A program made the translations under genes and the position numbers. A model generated the notes under the pieces. It searched no databases. It worked only from the letters and a program-made list of their open reading frames with translations, and was not told where the DNA came from. From CAKRZE01 sp045617585 (GTDB lineage: Bacteria; Bacillota; Clostridia; Oscillospirales; CAG-272), in assembly GCA_045617585.1 (NCBI GenBank), contig JAZLIW010000126.1, positions 1 through 24,954 on the forward strand: DNA of 24,954 nucleotides, read 5' to 3'. Shown here one piece after another: positions 7,094-14,736 of the stretch. The number at the start of each line of letters is the position of its first letter. Position 1 is the first letter of the stretch.

Positions 7094-8496
7094 GAGTTTT
7101 CAAATTCCTTTTTCAGATTTTCGATCACGTTTTCCAGTGCGAGCGCGCGGCTGGCCTTGAAGAGGACGGTGTCGCCCGGACGCAGGATCTCTTTCAGGAC
7201 CTTCGCTGCCCGTTCGGGTTCGTCGGCAGGGCAGGGAGGCAGGACGCACGCCGGGGCCATCCCGGCTTCCAGTGCGCCCTCCGCGATCGAACGGGCATCC
7301 TCTCCGCCGTAGGGGAGGAGAAGGTCAACCCCGGTCGCGGCAGCCTTCCTGCCGACCTCGCGGTGCATCTCCGCGGCGTAAGCGCCGAGCTCCCGCATTT
7401 CGCCGAGGACGGCGACGGAACGGGTCCGCTTTTTTGAGGCAAGAACGGCAAGCGCCGCCGCCATGGATTCCCTTGCCGCGTTGTAGCAGTCCTCGATGAG
7501 GTAAACGCCGTTCACGGTCTCCAGCTTCTGCCGGTATCCGGTGTTTTCAAAGCCCGCAAGCCCGGTGCGGATCCGTTCCGCGTCGAGCCCCGCGGCAAAG
7601 CCTGCGGCGGCGGCGAGCGCGGCGTTTTTGACGTTATGCTCGCCGAGCGCGGGAAGATACAGTTCCTTCAGGACGGAGCCGCCCCGTACGGAGAGATCGA
7701 AGAAGGAACCCTCCTCCGTCTGCCGGATCCCGGTGATCCGGTAATCCGCGTCCTCCGCAAAACCGACGTAAACGGTCTTTCCGGCATAGGACACGCCGCG
7801 GAGCAGCGGCTCGTCGGCGTTCAGGATCAGCGTTCCGTCCTCCGGCATCCCGGCGACGATCTCCATTTTCGCGTTGCGGATCTCTTCACGGGAACCGAGC
7901 TTTTCGATATGGGAGGTCCCGATCATCGTAATGACGGCGATCTCCGGCCGCGCGATCAGGGAGAGATATTCGATCTCGCCCCGCGCACACATCCCCATTT
8001 CAAGGACGGCGGCGTCGTGTCCGTTCCCCGCGTTCAGGAGCGTCAGGGGCAGACCGAGCTCGTTGTTGGAGTTCCCCTCGGTGGCAAGCGTGGTATAGGT
8101 CCCGGCAAGTAGTCCGCGGATCAGCTGCTTGGTCGTCGTTTTTCCGACGCTGCCCGTGACGGCGACCGTCTTCATTGTCATGGTCCCGCGCACCGCCGCG
8201 GCAAGTCTGCCGAGGGCAGCGGTCGCGTCGTCAACGAGGATCAGGTTCCCGCCGATTTCCTCCGGCAGTACGGTGCAGATCACGCAGGACGCACCCTTTT
8301 CCCATGCCTGACCGATAAAGCGGTGCCCGTCGACCTTTTCGCCGCGGAAGGCGACGAAGACGTCACCGGGTTCAAGCTGTCTCGAGTCGATCCGGAAACG
8401 GCCGACCGGATGCTCCTTTCCGATATATGCCTTTCCCCCCGTGATCCGCGCGACCTCGGAGAGAGAGAAGGGAAAAACGCTGCATTTTTGTTCCAT
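7090..8496 (-). CDS. murF: UDP-MurNAc-tripeptide--D-Ala-D-Ala ligase MurF
   Basis: 468 residues with the start at ATG 8496. MurF adds D-Ala-D-Ala to complete the pentapeptide. Visible are the N-terminal substrate domain (FRIDSRQLEPGDVFVAFRG), the ATP loop VTGSVGKTTTKQL, the SNNELGLPLTLL segment and DCYNAARESMAAAL in the C-terminal part. The start is uncertain. ATG 8535 would leave a leader of only about 12 bases with no binding site. ATG 8502 and 8496 follow a Shine-Dalgarno AAAGGA and a hairpin. I prefer 8496 because the product then begins with EQKCSVFPFSLSEVARITGG, like the family, and the geometry matches murG. It has its own promoter and is followed by mraY with a 4-base overlap. Confidence 0.95.
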   Translation of the reverse strand: MEQKCSVFPFSLSEVARITGGKAYIGKEHPVGRFRIDSRQLEPGDVFVAFRGEKVDGHRFIGQAWEKGASCVICTVLPEEIGGNLILVDDATAALGRLAAAVRGTMTMKTVAVTGSVGKTTTKQLIRGLLAGTYTTLATEGNSNNELGLPLTLLNAGNGHDAAVLEMGMCARGEIEYLSLIARPEIAVITMIGTSHIEKLGSREEIRNAKMEIVAGMPEDGTLILNADEPLLRGVSYAGKTVYVGFAEDADYRITGIRQTEEGSFFDLSVRGGSVLKELYLPALGEHNVKNAALAAAAGFAAGLDAERIRTGLAGFENTGYRQKLETVNGVYLIEDCYNAARESMAAALAVLASKKRTRSVAVLGEMRELGAYAAEMHREVGRKAAATGVDLLLPYGGEDARSIAEGALEAGMAPACVLPPCPADEPERAAKVLKEILRPGDTVLFKASRALALENVIENLKKEFENS

Positions 8497-8530
8497 GATC
8501 ATCGGACCGTCAGCGGACGGTATCCTTTCT
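8497..8530 (-). promoter_or_regulatory. murF ribosome binding site bridged by a hairpin
   Basis: Minus strand order: AGAAAGGA (8530-8523), one base, a 6-bp perfect hairpin ACCGTC-CGCT-GACGGT (8521-8506), nine bases, ATG (8496). The spacing of one base before and nine bases after the hairpin is identical to that at murG. Confidence 0.5.
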
Positions 8531-8553
8531 TGCATTTTTATGTATGTCTTTCT

Positions 8554-8582
8554 ATTATACCTTTTCTTTGACGGAAAAGCAA
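8554..8582 (-). promoter_or_regulatory. murF promoter
   Basis: On the minus strand TTGCTT (8582-8577), a 17-base spacer and a perfect TATAAT (8559-8554). It lies in the murE-murF gap, with the expected transcription start near 8547. The -35 matches only in its first three bases. Confidence 0.72.
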
Positions 8583-8611
8583 TGAAAAAAGCGCGATTTT
8601 TGCCGCGGCCC

Positions 8612-10039
8612 TCACATTTTTCGCAGGGCTTCCGCGACGATCTCCTTTTCGGAAAAGGGATGGCTGCCCGTACGGTCCGTCAGACGGTCCTCGTGTCCTT
8701 TTCCCGCAAGGAGGATGACGTCGCCCGCACCCGCGTTCGCGACGGCGTACAGGATCGCCTCTCTCCGGTCGGGAATGACCGCGTGCGGGAAATGCTCCGG
8801 CACGCCGCGCAGGATCTCACGGATGATCTCCGCGGGGTCCTCGCTCCTCGGATTGTCGGAGGTGACGATCGCAAAGTCGGAAAGCCGCGCCGCGATGCAC
8901 CCCATTTTTTCCCGTTTGGAACGGTCGCGGTCTCCGCCGCATCCGAACAGAAGGACGAGGCGCTCGTCTTTCTTCATAAAGCCGCGGATCGCCCGCAGAA
9001 CGTTTTCCAGCGCGTCGGGCGTATGCGCGAAGTCAAGAAAGACGCGGAAGCTCTTTCCTCCGGTCGGTACCGTCTCCATTCTGCCCGGAACGCCCGCGGT
9101 CCCGGCGATCGCACGGCGGATCACGTCCGCCGGGATCCCCATATGGGACGCCGCGGCAGCCGCGGCAAGCGTGTTCCTGACCGTGAACAGTCCGGGGATC
9201 GGAGAAGAGACGCGGAAAAGGCGGTCGCCGCTCCGGCATTCGTACCGGATCCCCTCGGTGCCGAGGAGACGGACGTCCGCGGTGCGGTAGTCCGCTGCAG
9301 GGTCGGAGAGGGAATAGGTCACGGTCTCTCCCGCCGCGGCATCCAGCAGCGCGGAGGCGTACGGATCGTCCAGATGGATGACCGAGGTGCGGCACTGCCG
9401 GAACAGGGACGCCTTGGCGGCAAAATAATGCTCCATGTCCCCGTGAAAATCGAGGTGCTCCGGCGTGAGGTTGGTAAAGATCCCGTATTCAAACGTCAGG
9501 GGACACAGTTTCCTTAACGCCAGCGCGTGGGAGGACGCCTCCATCACGACGGCGTCACAGCCCTCTGCGGCAAATCTGCCGAGCAGCGGGTAGAGAACGC
9601 CGGGGTCAGGCGTGGTCATGCCGTTCGTTACCGTACCGACGATGCCGGTGCGGTACCCCGCCTGCGCAAGGATCGCGCGCAGGAAGAATGCGACCGAGGT
9701 CTTGCCGTTCGTTCCCGTGACGGCGAACAGCTTCATTTTCCTGCCGGGATTCCCGGCATAATTGTCGTGCAGACGCGCAAGTGCCTCGCGCGCGTCACGG
9801 ACGGGAAGCACCGGGATCCGGACACCCGGGATCGCCTCCTCGGAGACGAGGACGGCAGCACCCCTCCGCTCGGCTTCGGCGGCAAACGCCGCACCATTCT
9901 GCTTTCTGCCGGGGACGCAGACGAAGAGAAACCCTTCTTTGACCTCGTCGGAGTGCTCCGTCACGCCCGTGACCGGAAGGTCGGAGCAGGCGGGGAAGGC
10001 AGGGATCCCCGCGTTTTTCGTCAGTTCAGACAGTTTCAT
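8612..10039 (-). CDS. murE: UDP-MurNAc-tripeptide synthetase MurE (meso-DAP type)
   Basis: 475 residues from ATG 10039, which has GGAG seven bases upstream. An ATG two codons earlier touches the binding site, and longer in-frame extensions run into the PBP gene. MurE adds the third amino acid to UDP-MurNAc-L-Ala-D-Glu. It shows the ATP loop TGTNGKT at 108-114, EASSHAL at 167-173, TNLTPEHLDFHG at 189-200, the lysine expected to be carbamylated in FAAKASLF (K209), DFAHTPDALE and LLAGKGHE. The motif DNPR at 395-398 is that of enzymes using meso-diaminopimelate. It lies between the class B PBP gene (67-base gap) and murF, which has its own promoter. Confidence 0.97.
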   Translation of the reverse strand: MKLSELTKNAGIPAFPACSDLPVTGVTEHSDEVKEGFLFVCVPGRKQNGAAFAAEAERRGAAVLVSEEAIPGVRIPVLPVRDAREALARLHDNYAGNPGRKMKLFAVTGTNGKTSVAFFLRAILAQAGYRTGIVGTVTNGMTTPDPGVLYPLLGRFAAEGCDAVVMEASSHALALRKLCPLTFEYGIFTNLTPEHLDFHGDMEHYFAAKASLFRQCRTSVIHLDDPYASALLDAAAGETVTYSLSDPAADYRTADVRLLGTEGIRYECRSGDRLFRVSSPIPGLFTVRNTLAAAAAASHMGIPADVIRRAIAGTAGVPGRMETVPTGGKSFRVFLDFAHTPDALENVLRAIRGFMKKDERLVLLFGCGGDRDRSKREKMGCIAARLSDFAIVTSDNPRSEDPAEIIREILRGVPEHFPHAVIPDRREAILYAVANAGAGDVILLAGKGHEDRLTDRTGSHPFSEKEIVAEALRKM

Positions 10040-10106
10040 ACGCATTCTCCGTTCGTTACTGATTTTCGCCGTGAAAATTCGTACGTCCGGATCTTTGCGT
10101 TTTCCG

Positions 10107-12389
10107 TCAGTTTGCGGTACCGTCCATATAGCGGAGCGTGATGATGACCGCCGTCCCGGCAGGGACGATATCGCCTTCCGCGATGGATTGGGAGACGACC
10201 GAGGCGCCGGAGGAGCCGTTGTTCGCACCGATGACCGATACGTTCAGCCCGTACTGGACCAGCGTCTTGTTCGCGTTGTCAAGATTCAGCCCGATCACGC
10301 TCGGTACGCGGACCGTCGCCTGCGGTTCCTCCCCGCCGGTGAACAGGATGATCTTTCCGTTTTCCTTGGAGAGGGAGATGCCGCTTTCGGGCAGCTGCTT
10401 TTCGACGTAATCTCCGTTCCCCACGATCTCAAAGGACAGTCCCTTGGACGTGATATCCTGCTTTGCCGTTTCGATATGCATGCTCTGGTAGTCTCTGACG
10501 CTGACGGCAAGCTTCTGCAGTTCCTCCTGCGTGTACTGGCGTTCGACGCCGACGATCGGGAGGATCTCCGAGAACAGATTGGCGATATAGGGTGCCGCGA
10601 TGACCGAGCCGTAGACGTTCGCACACTGCGGTTCGTCGACGATGATGACGGCGGCGACCTGCGGATCGTCGTATGGGGCGAACGCAGCGGTTGAGCCAAC
10701 GCGGTAATCCTTCTGATGCGTGATGGGGTTGACGATATCGCGGACCTCGGAGGTACCCGTTTTTGCCGCGATGCGGTAGCCGGAGACGTACGCGTTCTTC
10801 GCACCGCCGTCGCCGGAAACGCCTTTTTCAAGAATGTCGGCGATCGTACGGCAGGTCGATGTGCTGACGACCTGACGTCGGGTCTGCGTCTCGCATTCGT
10901 ACAGCAGGTTGCCGCTCTTATCCTTGATATCGGAAACGATGTAAGGAACGAGAAGGCTTCCGCCGTTTGCCACGGAGCAGAGGGAAGTGAGGTGCTGGAT
11001 CGCCGTGACCTTGAAGGTCTGACCGAAGGAATAGACCGCGAGTTCGACCGAGTTTACGTTGTCTCTCGTGTGATAGACCGACGCCGCTTCGCCGGGCAGA
11101 TCGATCCCGCATTTTTCGGTATAGCCGAACGCCTCGAAATAATCGTAGAACAGATCTCTTCCCATGCGGGAGGTGATTTCCATCATGGAGGGGTTGCAGG
11201 ACTGCTGCAGCGCTTCCGCAAAGGAAACGACGCCGTGTCCCGACAGATCGTGGCAGTGGATATCAAGGTCTGCCGCGGCGACGTGGTACGCGCCGGTGCA
11301 GTTGAACATCGTACCGAGGTTGACGGTCCTGCTTTCGAAGGCGGATGCCGTCGTGATGATCTTGAAGGTCGAACCGGGCTCGTAAAGCTCCGAGACCGCC
11401 TTGTTGCGCCACATGGTGTAGACGAGTTCGTAGAACGCCTCGTTGTAATCCTTGCTGTCGGGGTCCAGTCCCATCGCGTCGAGCTTCGCCTGGAATTCGT
11501 CTGTCAGGCGGTAGGGATCGTTCAGGTTGAAGGTGGGGTAGGTCGCCATGGCAAGGACCGCGCCCGTGGCTGGGTCCATGACGATGCCGGTGACGCGGTT
11601 GAGCGGACGCGAATCCTGATAGGTCTGCTTCAGCTGTTCCTCGAGGGCAAGCTGGATCTTGACGTTCAGGGTCAGCCGGACGGTGCCGCCGTCCGCGTTG
11701 TCAACGAAATCGCCGTACTGATAGGGCATATTGCGGGAGGCGCCGTTCTTCGCGGTGACGAAGCGGTCGGTGGTGCCCTTCAGATAGTCGTCGTATTCCA
11801 GCTCGATGCCGAAAAGACCGCCGTCCGTACCGACGATGCCGATGACCTGCGCCGCAAGATCTCCGTAGGGATAATATCTCTTTTCCGCGGGCTCCAGATG
11901 GATCTGGGCGGAAAGACCGTTTTCGTTGATGAAGGTGCGGATCTGCTTGGCGACCGCGTCCTCGACGTTTTTCTTGATCGTTTCATCCGCGCGGGAGGTC
12001 TTGTGCGCGCGCTCGACGATCATGCTCCGGTCCACGCCGAGCAGCTCGGACAGCTTATCGGCGACGAGCGCGACCTTTTCCTCGTCCGGGACCTTGTCGT
12101 TCGAGCCCTCAAAGACGGGAACGAGAAAATCACGCGGGGAAATAAAGACGCGGTAGACCGTGTAATTCGTCGCGAGCACGATGCCGTTGCAGTCGGTGAT
12201 GTTGCCGCGTGACCCTGTGACGCTGGTCTCACGCTGGACGTTATCGAGCACCTTTTCCAGATATTTCTGATAATTCACGACCTGAAGCTGGAAAAGATTG
12301 TATATCAGAATCCCCCAGAGGGCGAAGCAGAAGAGCAGGATCACGAGGCTTCTCTTCGGGAGATGCTTTGTGGTTTTTGAGATGACCAT
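10107..12389 (-). CDS. Class B penicillin-binding protein with PASTA domains (FtsI/PBP2B or SpoVD type)
   Basis: 760 residues from ATG 12389, with AAAGGAG nine bases upstream. It is a septal transpeptidase that crosslinks peptidoglycan with FtsW. Order: short cytoplasmic tail, membrane helix at about 14-34, dimerisation domain (about 50-235, with SRGNITDCNG and GIVGTDGGLFGIE), and a transpeptidase domain with STFK (Ser340, Lys343), SCN (397-399) and KTGT (543-546). Two C-terminal PASTA-like domains follow (about 632-684 and 691-755), the second clearer (VPSVIGLNLDNANKTL). Bacillus has pbpB and spoVD in tandem at this place; here a single gene stands, so the name is left open. The ftsL-PBP gap of 98 bases carries a long hairpin. 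Confidence 0.94.
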   Translation of the reverse strand: MVISKTTKHLPKRSLVILLFCFALWGILIYNLFQLQVVNYQKYLEKVLDNVQRETSVTGSRGNITDCNGIVLATNYTVYRVFISPRDFLVPVFEGSNDKVPDEEKVALVADKLSELLGVDRSMIVERAHKTSRADETIKKNVEDAVAKQIRTFINENGLSAQIHLEPAEKRYYPYGDLAAQVIGIVGTDGGLFGIELEYDDYLKGTTDRFVTAKNGASRNMPYQYGDFVDNADGGTVRLTLNVKIQLALEEQLKQTYQDSRPLNRVTGIVMDPATGAVLAMATYPTFNLNDPYRLTDEFQAKLDAMGLDPDSKDYNEAFYELVYTMWRNKAVSELYEPGSTFKIITTASAFESRTVNLGTMFNCTGAYHVAAADLDIHCHDLSGHGVVSFAEALQQSCNPSMMEITSRMGRDLFYDYFEAFGYTEKCGIDLPGEAASVYHTRDNVNSVELAVYSFGQTFKVTAIQHLTSLCSVANGGSLLVPYIVSDIKDKSGNLLYECETQTRRQVVSTSTCRTIADILEKGVSGDGGAKNAYVSGYRIAAKTGTSEVRDIVNPITHQKDYRVGSTAAFAPYDDPQVAAVIIVDEPQCANVYGSVIAAPYIANLFSEILPIVGVERQYTQEELQKLAVSVRDYQSMHIETAKQDITSKGLSFEIVGNGDYVEKQLPESGISLSKENGKIILFTGGEEPQATVRVPSVIGLNLDNANKTLVQYGLNVSVIGANNGSSGASVVSQSIAEGDIVPAGTAVIITLRYMDGTAN

Positions 12390-12422
12390 TTCCGTCGGCT
12401 CCTTTCCGGACCGGATAAACAA

Positions 12423-12468
12423 ATGAGAGCAAAGGATCAGAATCCTTTTCTTCTCCTTATACTCTCAT
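12423..12468 (-). other. Stem-loop in the ftsL-PBP intercistronic gap
   Basis: ATGAGAG (12423-12429) pairs with CTCTCAT (12462-12468), and inside it AAAGGAT (12431-12437) pairs with ATCCTTT (12442-12448) around a 4-base loop. The internal loop is lopsided, 1 base against 13. No T-run follows, so it is not a terminator. An mRNA processing or stability element is possible. Confidence 0.5.
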
Positions 12469-12487
12469 CGGTTTCGCGTTATTCTAT

Positions 12488-13093
12488 TCAGTTCCCGTTC
12501 AGATATTCCGCAATGTCACGGAAATTCTGTGCCAGTGCACTCATGATATCGGAAAAGAAACCGCTGTTTTCTTTCTTGCCCGCACCCTTGTCGGTGACCT
12601 CGATCATATCCTCGCTGACGCCGTCCAGATAGATCTTTTTGATCCCGTCGGTGCGCACCATGCCGAGCTCCTCCGCTTTTTCAAGGATCTCTGTCACGTC
12701 GTTGCGCTTGTCCAGCTCGAGCTGCAGCTCCTTCTGTTTGGAGGAGAGGGAATCAAGGTCGGACTGGATCTCCTTGATGGACTGGGAGTATTCGTTGATC
12801 TGTACGTAGTTGAAGATCATGTACATGAAGAGCATCGTGCAGAAGAAGGTGGTCAGGATCGCGGCGAAGGGGAAAGGGGTCTTCTTTCTCGCGCTGACCG
12901 TCTGGACCGTCAGCTCCACGGGCTCTTCCGCGGCGGCGCGGACCTTCTTCTTCGCGGGTGCCGCGGCGGCCGCTTTCTTTCCCATGTTCTTCGTGCCTTT
13001 TCCTGCAGCCGGTGCGGTTTTCTTTGCTGCCGCGTTCGTGCGGGCGGAGGTGCTGCTTTCGGTCGTCTTTTTTCTCATCTGATCGTTCGGCAT
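12488..13093 (-). CDS. ftsL: Cell division protein FtsL-like, long basic N-tail
   Basis: 201 residues from ATG 13093, with AAAGGA nine bases upstream. The position between rsmH and the class B PBP, one membrane helix (about 75-97) and an extracellular coiled coil (about 100-135, ending NDVTEILEKAEELGM) identify an FtsL/DivIC-family protein. It links DivIB and DivIC to FtsW and the PBP. Sequence similarity in this family is low, so the call rests on context and layout. Unusual are the first ~70 residues, an Ala/Lys/Thr-rich basic tail (AAKKTAPAAGKGTKNMGKK), and about 50 residues after the coiled coil. FtsL of Bacillus is 117 residues, so this one is nearly twice as long. Confidence 0.82.
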   Translation of the reverse strand: MPNDQMRKKTTESSTSARTNAAAKKTAPAAGKGTKNMGKKAAAAAPAKKKVRAAAEEPVELTVQTVSARKKTPFPFAAILTTFFCTMLFMYMIFNYVQINEYSQSIKEIQSDLDSLSSKQKELQLELDKRNDVTEILEKAEELGMVRTDGIKKIYLDGVSEDMIEVTDKGAGKKENSGFFSDIMSALAQNFRDIAEYLNGN

Positions 13094-13147
13094 GATCGTT
13101 GTTCCTTTCTTCGTTTCAAAGGATCACGGACAGATCCGGGAGCGCCT

Positions 13148-14077
13148 TCACAGCTTTTCCGCGATGCGGAGCTTGGCACTGTGAGAGCGGCTGTTTTCGT
13201 TCAGTTCTTTTTCGGATGGAAGAAGCGGCTTTTTCGTCAGGATCCGTACCGAGGGGGTACGGCCGCAGACGCAGACGGGGAAGGAAGGGGGACAAACGCA
13301 GCCTTTCGCCGCTTCGGCAAAGGCGTTCTTGACTTCCCGGTCCTCCAGACTGTGGAAGGTCAGGATCACGAGGCGTCCGCCGGGCTTCAGGCAGGCGATC
13401 AGATCGCGCACCGTCGGCGCGATGATCTCCAGCTCGTGATTGACCTCGATGCGTACCGCCTGAAACACCCGTTTTTCCGGGTGCGCCGTCGAATCGAAGC
13501 TCATGCCCGGCAGGGCGGAGCGGACAAGCTCCGCAAGCTGAAGGGTGGTCGCGATCGGCGCTTCGGCACGCTTGCGGCAGATCACGGCGGCGATGCGGTT
13601 CGCGAATTTTTCCTCGCCGTATTCAAAGAAGATCTGCGCCAGCTCCTTTTCGGACCAGCCGTTGATGACGTCGTAGGCGGTGATCTCGTCTTCGGGATTC
13701 ATCCGCATATCGAGGGGCGCGTCGTACAGATAGGAGAAGCCGCGCTCGGGGGTGCTGAGCTGGTAATTCGACACGCCGAGGTCGATCAGCGCGCCGTCCG
13801 CGAGCTCGTTTTCGAGGACTGTTCTTACGTTTTTGAAATTGGTGTGGACCAGCGTGAAGCGATCCTCGTAGCCGGAAAGACGCTTCCGCGCCGCCTCGAT
13901 CGCCTCGGCGTCCTGATCGATCGCGATCAGTCTGCCTTCCGGTCCGAGCCGTTTTACGATCTCGAGCGAGTGACCGCCGCCGCCCGCCGTGCAGTCGAGA
14001 TACAGCCCGTTTTCTTTGATATTCAACCCGTCGATGCATTCGTTCAGCATGACGGAGGTATGTACAAATTCAGCCAT
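13148..14077 (-). CDS. rsmH: 16S rRNA (cytosine-1402-N4)-methyltransferase RsmH (MraW)
   Basis: 309 residues from ATG 14077, where the product begins MAEFVHTSVMLNECIDGL as is usual for RsmH. The enzyme methylates N4 of C1402 in the ribosomal decoding centre. SAM-binding motif LDCTAGGGGHSLEI at about 34-47, IDQDAEAI, DGALIDLGVSNYQLS, the inserted helical domain with ADLDMRMNPE-like LDMRMNPEDEITAYDVI, and PGGRLVILTFHSLEDREVK are present. The binding site is weak (only GGGTCTGTAAAAG before ATG). The mraZ stop is four bases upstream, so coupled translation is likely. It is the second gene of the dcw cluster. Confidence 0.97.
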   Translation of the reverse strand: MAEFVHTSVMLNECIDGLNIKENGLYLDCTAGGGGHSLEIVKRLGPEGRLIAIDQDAEAIEAARKRLSGYEDRFTLVHTNFKNVRTVLENELADGALIDLGVSNYQLSTPERGFSYLYDAPLDMRMNPEDEITAYDVINGWSEKELAQIFFEYGEEKFANRIAAVICRKRAEAPIATTLQLAELVRSALPGMSFDSTAHPEKRVFQAVRIEVNHELEIIAPTVRDLIACLKPGGRLVILTFHSLEDREVKNAFAEAAKGCVCPPSFPVCVCGRTPSVRILTKKPLLPSEKELNENSRSHSAKLRIAEKL

Positions 14078-14081
14078 TCTT

Positions 14082-14501
14082 TTACAGACCCAGTTTTTCC
14101 ATGATGGAAATGACGTCGTCAACGTTGACGGAGGACATTGCTCCGTTATAGGTTTCCTCATTCCAGATCTCCGCACGGTTGCCGACGCCGACGACCATGA
14201 CGTTTTTACCGAGGGAAGCGAATTCGTACAGCTTCGTCGGGATCACGAGACGGTTCTGAGAATCGATCGAGGTTTCAAAAGCGGAGGCGTATAAAAAGCG
14301 CTTGACGACGCGGGTCTCGGTATCGGGCTGCGCGTCCAGCTTGGCGCGGAAGGCGTCCCAGACTGCCTTCGGATAGACGGAAATACAGTGGTCGACGTTT
14401 TTGGTGAGGACGATCTCGGTGCCGAGTTCCTCTCTCAGCCGGGACGGGAGGATCAATCTGTTTTTTGCGTCCAAAGTGTGGCTGTATTCGCCGGAAAGCA
14501 T
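14082..14501 (-). CDS. mraZ: Transcriptional regulator MraZ
   Basis: 139 residues from ATG 14501, with GGAGG seven bases upstream. In-frame upstream codons reach 14810 but run through the promoter and are not translated. MraZ has two AbrB-like halves, each with the DxKxR-type motif: SHTLDAKNRLILPSRLRE near the start and TSIDSQNRLVIPTKLYEFA near residue 80. It forms a ring that binds GTGG/TGGG repeats in front of its own operon and represses or tunes dcw transcription. Four such boxes lie just downstream of its promoter -10. It is the first gene of the dcw cluster. Confidence 0.96.
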   Translation of the reverse strand: MLSGEYSHTLDAKNRLILPSRLREELGTEIVLTKNVDHCISVYPKAVWDAFRAKLDAQPDTETRVVKRFLYASAFETSIDSQNRLVIPTKLYEFASLGKNVMVVGVGNRAEIWNEETYNGAMSSVNVDDVISIMEKLGL

Positions 14502-14541
14502 CTCTGATCCTCCTTTTTGTGTTATTTTGGGGAGAAGGGAT

Positions 14542-14573
14542 GGGAAAACCCGATGAAATCGCCCGATTTCATC
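14542..14573 (-). other. Stem-loops in the mraZ leader
   Basis: GATGAAATC and GATTTCATC pair perfectly over 9 bp around a 4-base loop (14552-14573). Right after it on the minus strand GGG-TTTT-CCC (14551-14542) could form a second small hairpin. Neither is followed by a T-run. They sit between the MraZ boxes and the mraZ ribosome binding site. Confidence 0.45.
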
Positions 14574-14583
14574 CGTAAAACCT

Positions 14584-14618
14584 CCACAAGCATCCACCAA
14601 CCTCCACAATGCTACCAC
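14584..14618 (-). promoter_or_regulatory. Four MraZ-type GTGG boxes
   Basis: Read on the minus strand, GTGG occurs at 14618-14615, 14607-14604, 14597-14594 and 14587-14584, steps of 11, 10 and 10 bases, that is, one helix turn apart. They begin two bases past the -10 element and cover the expected transcription start. MraZ is known to bind GTGG/TGGG repeats at this spacing. Confidence 0.82.
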
Positions 14619-14619
14619 T

Positions 14620-14648
14620 ATTATAGTAAAAACAGTGCCGAATTGCAA
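14620..14648 (-). promoter_or_regulatory. mraZ (dcw) promoter
   Basis: On the minus strand TTGCAA (14648-14643), a 17-base spacer and a perfect TATAAT (14625-14620). It gives a leader of about 110 bases before the mraZ ATG. The MraZ boxes follow directly. Confidence 0.82.
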
Positions 14649-14736
14649 GAGAAACCCACCGGAAAGAATGTCGTTCCGAACAAAAAAAGCGCCGAAAAGA
14701 ACAAAAATTCGTTCTGCTTCGACAGAAAAAGAACGT

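Noticed and set aside
5390..7312. 640-codon plus-strand open frame opposite ftsW, mraY and murF
   Set aside because: Antisense shadow crossing three real genes and their junctions; low-complexity product.
8583..8611. CGCG...CGCG with a T-run after murE as a terminator
   Set aside because: Only a 4-bp stem; it would not be stable enough to call.
10040..10106. ATTTTC/GAAAAT hairpin before murE
   Set aside because: Six A-T-rich pairs, no conserved setting visible; likely chance.
10716..12212. 498-codon plus-strand open frame opposite the class B PBP gene
   Set aside because: Antisense shadow; the PBP has all catalytic motifs on the other strand.
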